From Bacteroidales bacterium (lineage in GTDB: Bacteria > Bacteroidota > Bacteroidia > Bacteroidales > UBA3824), in assembly GCA_024413595.1 (NCBI GenBank), contig JAKSUC010000003.1:76307-127265 (forward strand): a stretch of DNA of 50,959 nt, in the 5' to 3' direction. A program made the translations under genes and the position numbers. The notes under the pieces are model-generated. The model ran no database searches. It was given only the letters and a program-made list of their open reading frames with translations, and was not told where the DNA came from. This document shows, one piece after another, positions 45,716 to 50,959 of the stretch. Each line of letters opens with the position of its first letter. Position 1 is the stretch's first letter.

Positions 45716-46807
45716 ATGAAAAAGATAATATTTTTTCTACTATTATTACCAATTATTGGTAATTGTCAAATTTCTAAGGATACTCTTTTTATGAATTATA
45801 ATACTTGGGTATATTTTAATAATAAGCAAATTAATTATAAATATGACAAAAGTAATGATTATTTTAATGTATTTCAAGACTCCTTATTAATAGGTAATGC
45901 AGATAGAATATATGGAGTATCGGATTATTTTTACGATAATAATATTTTGTATTTATATTCTCTTAGAAATGTATATGTTTTTAATTTTAACAATAACCCA
46001 TATTCTTTTAATATGATTGAAGCAAACTTTGAAGAAGAAGAATTTATAAATTTTATTGATAAGGAATATATCTATATATCAGGATATAAATATTTACGAA
46101 AACAAAATATTTTAACAAACAAATCTACTGTTTTAGATACTAAAATTGAGACTTTATGTCCTTTTATAAAATTAAATCCAAATTTGATATTAATTGGAGC
46201 TTCGATTTACGAAGCTCCTGATTTTTTGGTAGATTCTATTACTGTTTATGATGAAAATCTACAAAGAACTATTCATCATAATATATCTGAGAATTTAAAA
46301 AATATTTTATTTGAAAGATCTTTTGATCATCCTATATATAGCTATAATCACCATTATGCAATTTTTAAAAATTACATTATAAATTCAGAATACGAAATAG
46401 TTAGTAATTGTTTACCTTTATACTTTTATTTACAAGGTGTTATAATTGATAATAATAAAATACAAGAATTGATTTTAGAAACAAAAACAGATGAAAAAGA
46501 AAGAGTTGAGATTCCATTTTTTTTAGACATGAATTTTTGTAAATTAATGTACCGCATCTATAATAATGAAAAAATTACAAATTCAGATTTAAAAAACTAT
46601 GATAAAATAGATTTAAAAATATTGAAAAATTTAATTTTAGCTAAATATAATTATAAATTTAAAGATAAATTTTTGCAGGCATATTTTAATTTATTTGAAT
46701 TTTATCATTGCAATTTTCCTCGTAAAGATGATGTGTCATCTGAATTAACGGATGCAGATAAGTTTAATTATCAATTAATTGAAAAATATGAAAAAATAAA
46801 AAAATAA
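45716..46807 (+). CDS. Secreted protein with YARHG-like C-terminal domain
   Basis: 363 residues. Signal peptide (MKKIIFFLLLLPIIGNC; a Cys at 17 could make it a lipoprotein, as GNC is an acceptable lipobox). The middle part is beta-rich, propeller-like. The C-terminal DKIDLKILKNLILAKYNYKF, then KDKFLQAYF and FYHC, follows the YARHG domain pattern (hydrophobic, then N-x-I-x-A, aromatic-F, YF, WY). YARHG proteins are extracellular with no settled role. Probable start of a small group with the broken gene that follows. Confidence 0.75.
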   Translation: MKKIIFFLLLLPIIGNCQISKDTLFMNYNTWVYFNNKQINYKYDKSNDYFNVFQDSLLIGNADRIYGVSDYFYDNNILYLYSLRNVYVFNFNNNPYSFNMIEANFEEEEFINFIDKEYIYISGYKYLRKQNILTNKSTVLDTKIETLCPFIKLNPNLILIGASIYEAPDFLVDSITVYDENLQRTIHHNISENLKNILFERSFDHPIYSYNHHYAIFKNYIINSEYEIVSNCLPLYFYLQGVIIDNNKIQELILETKTDEKERVEIPFFLDMNFCKLMYRIYNNEKITNSDLKNYDKIDLKILKNLILAKYNYKFKDKFLQAYFNLFEFYHCNFPRKDDVSSELTDADKFNYQLIEKYEKIKK

Positions 46808-46856
46808 ATAAAGATAAAATTTCAGAGTTGATTTTTATAAAAATAAAATAATTCAA

Positions 46857-47342
46857 ATGTGTATAAAAAAAATATTAATATGTTGTCTACTTTTTTTTAG
46901 TAGTAAAGTTTTAATATCTCAAGATTTACATGTTGATACTTGCTATTTAGAATTAAGTGATACAATAATCCAAAAAATTGATAATATAAAAAAAATAAAA
47001 TTTCAAATGATAGATATCCCAATATTAGTGTTTACTTAAAATCAAATAATCATAATAAATGTATTTATAAACGAAGTTGGTTTAATTATAAAACTTTAGA
47101 AAGAGAATATTGTCCAAATAAATCAAGAAATATTTGAATATATAGCTAACAATTATTTGAAATTAAAAGATATAGACGTAGAATTAGATGAAAATTATTT
47201 AACTTTACGTTGTTATCAATATTATAAAAAAAATGTAATTTTCAGATACGTTTTTAACAACAAAGAATGGTCGATTTTAGAAGATCGCAAACTAACCGAT
47301 GAAGAAGTTGAAAAATTGGATTTTATGATTGAAAACAACTAA
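46857..47342 (+). pseudogene. Secreted-protein gene broken by two compensating frameshifts
   Basis: Begins with a signal peptide (MCIKKILICCLLFFSSKVLIS) and reads to NIKK near 46990. The frame then moves into another phase at an A8 run (46988-46995), giving ISNDRYPNISVYLKSNNHNK to TLERE, and returns to the first phase between about 47100 and 47132 (NIVQINQEIFEYIANNYLKL to the stop at 47342). The one-base loss and one-base gain cancel. Joined, it would be about 161 residues of plausible protein. It may be a pseudogene, assembly error, or (first shift only) A-run slippage. No family recognised. Confidence 0.7.
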
Positions 47343-47436
47343 TTTATTAATTATGAATACCAGATGTAATCATAATTATTTATAGTTTTCAAAGTTTATA
47401 TGGAATATATAATTATATAATAGATTTTAAATTTAA

Positions 47437-47473
47437 TACACCCAAAAAGTTGATTTCCAACTTTTTGGGTGTA
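47437..47473. terminator. Bidirectional terminator
   Basis: Perfect 16-bp stem tacacccaaaaagttg (47437-47452) with caactttttgggtgta (47458-47473), 5-base loop, A/T-rich flanks; between the broken gene and the convergent lipoprotein gene. Confidence 0.88.
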
Positions 47474-47478
47474 ATGTT

Positions 47479-48288
47479 TTATTTTATTAAATCAGCAATT
47501 TCAGAAAAAGGGATATTAACTTTGATTTCACCAACAGAATAAGAACCAACTTCTTCTTCAGTGAAAATAAAAGTAACCCCATCGTTACCAATAGTAAAAA
47601 GATTTGGAACGTATGGATCTTCCATTTCAAAAATACCTTCTTTTGCAACTAAATCGTCTAAATCAGTGGCATTAAATTGATTAAGAATTTTGTTTGTTAT
47701 AATTTCAACAAGTTTTTCATTACTACCATCTTTAAAAAAGTCGTTTTTAGTAATGATTTTACCTGTATTTCTATCAAAATTCATAACAAAAGTAGAAGTA
47801 TTACCGTGAGCGCCACCACATTCAGAATATTGAATAGCTCTATAATTAATAATACTATCTTTTCCGTAAGAAATTTCGCTAGTTACTTTAAATTCTTGAT
47901 TACAAGATTGAGATTCAGGGTCTTCTTTAAAAATATCTCCAAAATCTTGTTTGTAGTTTTTTACATAGTTTTTAGTAAAAATTTCGATAGCGCGTGGAAC
48001 AGTCTTTTTTTCACCACGTTTTAAATCTTCTTCAGGAAGAATACCAGATTTAAGAATTTCTTCGTTGATTTGAGAAGCGTTAGGACCAATAGCATAAATC
48101 AAATTGATATTGATAACGCTTTTAGGCGAATTTTCTAGATTTTTAACTAAATTAACAGTAGTGTCAAATTTTGCGGTTTCAAAAGTTAAAACTTCAGCCA
48201 TTTTATCCGCTTTTTTGGCTCTGTTGCAAGATGTTAACCCACCTACTAAGAAAATAGCAAGAGCTATTGAAAAAAATTTTTTATTCAT
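47479..48288 (-). CDS. DUF3298/DUF4163-type lipoprotein
   Basis: 269 residues with lipobox LTSC (Cys21). The body resembles the RsiV-like DUF4163 plus DUF3298 module: SVININLIYAIG, IFTKNYVKNYKQDF, YSECGGAHGNTSTFVMNFDR, TGKIITKNDFFKDGSNEKLV and FTIGNDGVTFIFTEEEVGSYSVG. Such domains bind ligands (lysozyme for RsiV) or have an unknown envelope role. Here it is lipid-anchored, with no sigma factor gene nearby. Confidence 0.87.
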   Translation of the reverse strand: MNKKFFSIALAIFLVGGLTSCNRAKKADKMAEVLTFETAKFDTTVNLVKNLENSPKSVININLIYAIGPNASQINEEILKSGILPEEDLKRGEKKTVPRAIEIFTKNYVKNYKQDFGDIFKEDPESQSCNQEFKVTSEISYGKDSIINYRAIQYSECGGAHGNTSTFVMNFDRNTGKIITKNDFFKDGSNEKLVEIITNKILNQFNATDLDDLVAKEGIFEMEDPYVPNLFTIGNDGVTFIFTEEEVGSYSVGEIKVNIPFSEIADLIK

Positions 48289-48310
48289 TTTTCTTGAGTT
48301 TTTGTTTGTG

Positions 48311-48318
48311 CAAATATA
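48311..48318 (-). promoter_or_regulatory. -7 element of the DUF3298-type gene
   Basis: Minus-strand TATATTTG at 48318-48311, 23 bases before the start codon. It abuts the T-run of the upstream terminator. Confidence 0.55.
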
Positions 48319-48353
48319 TAAAAAAAGGTGAATTAATTAAAATTCACCTTTTT
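48318..48353 (-). terminator. Rho-independent terminator of the caspase-like gene
   Basis: 13-bp perfect stem aaaaaggtgaatt (48322-48334) with aattcaccttttt (48341-48353); T-run follows on the minus strand. Confidence 0.85.
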
Positions 48354-48373
48354 AATATACAAGAATTATTAAA

Positions 48374-49846
48374 TTATTTTTTTCTACGTTTAAACAAAAG
48401 AATAATAACTGTAATTAATAATACTAAAAACAAACCAATAAAACCTAAAAATCCCAAAGCATACCAAATATCATCATCGTCTTCGGTATTATCAATATTT
48501 TTAGAGTCTACAAAGTTTGAAGAAGAAACATTTTCACCATTTAATTTAATACTACGAACCACGATTTGAGGTTCTTGAGTATTACCAGCTTCGTCTATTT
48601 GATTCGATGTTTTTTTCTTAACATAAGAACTAGCATTTTCAATAATTTTGCTCCAAGAAGGCTCTTCTTTAGAAAGCGCGCTAACTTGACTTTGAATATT
48701 GTTTATAATCGAAGTTAATAAAAATCCACCAGAAGCGTCACATAAAGCATATTGACCTGCTTTAGCTGCTGTTGCTCTTAAACTTCCAGATTGGTCTATA
48801 AATAGAGCTTTAAGTTTTTGAATATCAGTGTTTCCACCAGAAGCACGCGTTCCAAAAGCAGCAGATTCAATTTCATCACGAGTAGCTCCATATTCAGAAT
48901 TACAGCAATCAGTAAAAACTAAAGTTAATTTTGCACCTTTATCAACTAATTGATTATAAACATCAGTAGTACTCATATAGTCGCCACCTTCAAGATTCCC
49001 TTCATATCTTAAATACATTCTAGGATATTCGTCGGTGTCGTCATCAAAACGGAAACCATGTCCTGAATAAATAAAAACAATAATATCATTAGGATTAACG
49101 CTTAAATTATTAATAGAATTAACTAAGTTTTCTTTACAAAAATTATTGTCTGAAATAATTGTTTCTTCGTAGTTGATACCTAGATTTTCAGCAATAGAAC
49201 TAAATTTAGTTTTAACCAGTTTTACGTCTGTTTTAACAGATTCACCAATTGATTCATCTTGTGTAGCTGCGGTTAAAATAAAGTGCATTGTTATGTCTGA
49301 ATTTCTATTATTGACAGATGTATTATTAGTGTTTTGATTTTTTATAATATCTTTTGCACCCATAATAGTTTCTAACATGGGATCATTTTTGTCGAAAAAA
49401 TATTCAAAATAATCATCGTCTTGTTCATTTAAATCAATCTCTTCAAAATAATCAGCTTCTGACATAGTTTCTTCGTCCACTTCACCATCTTCGTCTTGAA
49501 ACATAACGTATGTAGAACCGAAATCGCCAGATTTTGAGTATTCAATAACAAAAGTTGGGAAAGTTACATCTTCGTTTTCATCTGTAGAAACAAAAACTAT
49601 ATATTTTTGACCATTTTCTGTTTGGTAATCAACACAATAACTAGATTCATAATAGTATTGATTACCAGTTTCGTCTGCATTTTCGGTTATACAACGAAAA
49701 TAGCAATCATCATCATCGTTGTATACAAAAAGCCCAATGTAATTTTCGTTATCAACTTTATCATAATACTTTACTTCGTAAAGTGTTTGTGCATTAGAAA
49801 CTAAACAGCAACATAATGCAAAAAATAATAGAAATAATCGTTTCAT
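48374..49846 (-). CDS. Exported caspase-like (peptidase C14) protein with C-terminal membrane anchor
   Basis: 490 residues. Signal peptide (MKRLFLLFFALCCCLVSNAQ), an acidic beta-rich N-terminal domain (to about 160), then a p20-like caspase fold (about 180-400): MHFILTAATQDE, IVFIYSGHGFRF with catalytic His (near base 49062) and LVFTDCCNSEYG with catalytic Cys (near base 48908). A transmembrane helix (about 463-484) and KRRKK tail anchor it, placing the protease outside the cytoplasm in the inner-membrane-anchored topology. Bacterial C14 proteins (orthocaspases) usually prefer basic P1 residues. Second caspase-clan protein in the window besides the TPR-CHAT protein. Confidence 0.88.
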   Translation of the reverse strand: MKRLFLLFFALCCCLVSNAQTLYEVKYYDKVDNENYIGLFVYNDDDDCYFRCITENADETGNQYYYESSYCVDYQTENGQKYIVFVSTDENEDVTFPTFVIEYSKSGDFGSTYVMFQDEDGEVDEETMSEADYFEEIDLNEQDDDYFEYFFDKNDPMLETIMGAKDIIKNQNTNNTSVNNRNSDITMHFILTAATQDESIGESVKTDVKLVKTKFSSIAENLGINYEETIISDNNFCKENLVNSINNLSVNPNDIIVFIYSGHGFRFDDDTDEYPRMYLRYEGNLEGGDYMSTTDVYNQLVDKGAKLTLVFTDCCNSEYGATRDEIESAAFGTRASGGNTDIQKLKALFIDQSGSLRATAAKAGQYALCDASGGFLLTSIINNIQSQVSALSKEEPSWSKIIENASSYVKKKTSNQIDEAGNTQEPQIVVRSIKLNGENVSSSNFVDSKNIDNTEDDDDIWYALGFLGFIGLFLVLLITVIILLFKRRKK

Positions 49847-49900
49847 TTTAATTAATATAAAATTTAAATGTTTTTTGTATAGATAAAATAAGGAATAATT

Positions 49901-50845
49901 TTAATTATTATCAATTTTGTTTAAAATCACTTTTTCAGGTAATTTTTTACCAATTCTAAGAGGTTCTAGAGTTAGTATTCCATTATCATTATACATAATG
50001 GCACCTAAATCACCTTTGTTATTAGTTTTTTCATTAGAGTCGTCAAAATATTCATTAATATTAATGTAATATTTTTCTTTACCACTACCATAAATTTTGG
50101 CAGCATTTGCTTTGATATGTTCATTACCAAAATCCCCAAACATAACAATTTCAGCATTAGAATTACTAGAAGAATTATTTATAGAAATAATAAAAGTTTC
50201 TGATTTTCCTTTATTTTGGTAAACAAATTTGTGAGTTCCGATAAAAGGATTAACAGGAGGTTTATATTCTGAGCATTTATCAGGATTAAACTCAACAAAT
50301 TTTTCAATATTTTTAGCAAAATTTAAGATAGAGTCTAACATGCCCCCTTGATAATGTCCACCATTAAAAGAAAAATAACAATTTTCACCCGAAGAAAAAG
50401 TTGCACTAAAATCGCAATCAAGAGTTAAAGGCAAACCATTGACTTTAACATAATAATTATTAAAGTTTAATAACCCGCTTTCTTTAACAAAACTATCAAT
50501 TTTGTTTTGTATATCTTCAGAAAATTTGACTTTATATTTAAATGAATTATGCCATTGATCTGGAGTAATGCTTACCGAAAGAGTATCATTAGTTATTTCA
50601 ATATTATAAATCTGTTGAGATTCTTTGTTAGCACATTCATCGTTATGAAAAAAGAAAGACATTTTTGTGATTTTTCCTTCTACATTTTTAAGAGGCTTGG
50701 TTGTTAGTTGTTTGCTTTTATAACCTCCTTTTTCTTCATGCCTAAAAAAATTAAACATACTATTATTGTTTTGAGCGTTGCAATTTGTTAGTAATAAACT
50801 ATATATAGAAATTACTATATAAATTATAGGTTTATATGTTTTCAA
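49901..50845 (-). CDS. Secreted or lipid-anchored hypothetical protein
   Basis: 314 residues. The N-terminus has a hydrophobic signal (PIIYIVISIYSLLL) followed by TNCNAQ: Cys22 could be lipidated, though Asn before Cys is unusual, or the signal may be cut by signal peptidase I after NAQ. Two domains are suggested: 50-190 and a beta-rich 195-314. No family recognised. It precedes the caspase-like gene in the same direction by 54 bases, so they may share a transcript. The last 114 bases of the window show only AT-rich sequence. Confidence 0.75.
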   Translation of the reverse strand: MKTYKPIIYIVISIYSLLLTNCNAQNNNSMFNFFRHEEKGGYKSKQLTTKPLKNVEGKITKMSFFFHNDECANKESQQIYNIEITNDTLSVSITPDQWHNSFKYKVKFSEDIQNKIDSFVKESGLLNFNNYYVKVNGLPLTLDCDFSATFSSGENCYFSFNGGHYQGGMLDSILNFAKNIEKFVEFNPDKCSEYKPPVNPFIGTHKFVYQNKGKSETFIISINNSSSNSNAEIVMFGDFGNEHIKANAAKIYGSGKEKYYININEYFDDSNEKTNNKGDLGAIMYNDNGILTLEPLRIGKKLPEKVILNKIDNN

Positions 50846-50959
50846 TGTTTTTTATATTAATAATAATAGTGCAATAATACTAAAAATAATTAAATTTCAA
50901 AAAAGAAATAAAAAAAACAACAATAAAAATCATTCATTTTTACAATAAAACGAATAATA

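Noticed and set aside
46980..47135. Programmed ribosomal frameshift
   Set aside because: Two shifts in opposite directions would be needed and only the first has a slippery run; pseudogene or sequence error is simpler.

Overview
The window is very AT-rich and looks like chromosomal DNA of a Bacteroidota (Bacteroidales-type) bacterium. The evidence: upstream regions carry the Bacteroidota promoter pattern TTG-N20-TAnnTTTG rather than -35/-10 boxes; most genes lack a Shine-Dalgarno sequence; one protein ends in a type IX secretion sorting domain of the gliding-motility type; and many lipoproteins, a C69 dipeptidase, a Transglut_core2 protein and a DUF4924-like protein are typical of the phylum. 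I found no rRNA, tRNA, insertion sequence or CRISPR array.

Bases 1-10020 form a natural-product locus. A nonribosomal peptide synthetase (NRPS), cut by the left window edge, has the order C-A-T-C-A-T-R and so should release its peptide as an aldehyde (or alcohol). It is followed by a STAS anti-sigma-factor antagonist, a six-helix membrane protein carrying both a SpoIIE/PP2C phosphatase and an RsbW-like kinase domain, and an Sfp-type phosphopantetheinyl transferase that would activate the carrier domains. A peptide-aldehyde assembly line next to its own partner-switching module is the most unusual arrangement in the window.

Bases 10040-18880 are accessory: a HARE-HTH/nuclease-like protein with a small partner and a gene remnant, a zinc-ribbon-like small protein, a SUKH-like immunity protein with two unknown neighbours, a 53-bp tandem repeat array whose last copy supplies the promoter of an AAA+ ATPase, a tandem lipoprotein pair, truA, and an Rpn/PDDEXK nuclease gene with in-frame 12-bp repeats. 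A second PDDEXK gene at 38808 has nearly the same promoter.

Bases 18899-29424 carry a secreted TPR-CHAT protein, a type IX secretion substrate, a YtrA-regulated ABC exporter operon (ATPase, two paralogous permeases, GntR repressor, lipoprotein) with a recognisable operator, and a secreted M43 metalloprotease. Bases 29432-38735 are mostly housekeeping: lumazine synthase, a dicarboxylate/amino-acid symporter, C69 dipeptidase, a Transglut_core2 protein, a nucleoside phosphorylase and glutamate dehydrogenase, plus a 21-residue lipopeptide ORF next to a striking double palindrome.

Bases 39909-50959 are envelope-related: a bacterial alpha-2-macroglobulin with its thioester motif, a YARHG-like secreted protein, a frameshifted secreted-protein gene, a DUF3298-type lipoprotein, an exported caspase-like (C14) protein with a C-terminal membrane anchor, and a secreted or lipid-anchored protein. 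Proteases and protease-related proteins (CHAT, M43, C69, A2M, C14) are notably dense.
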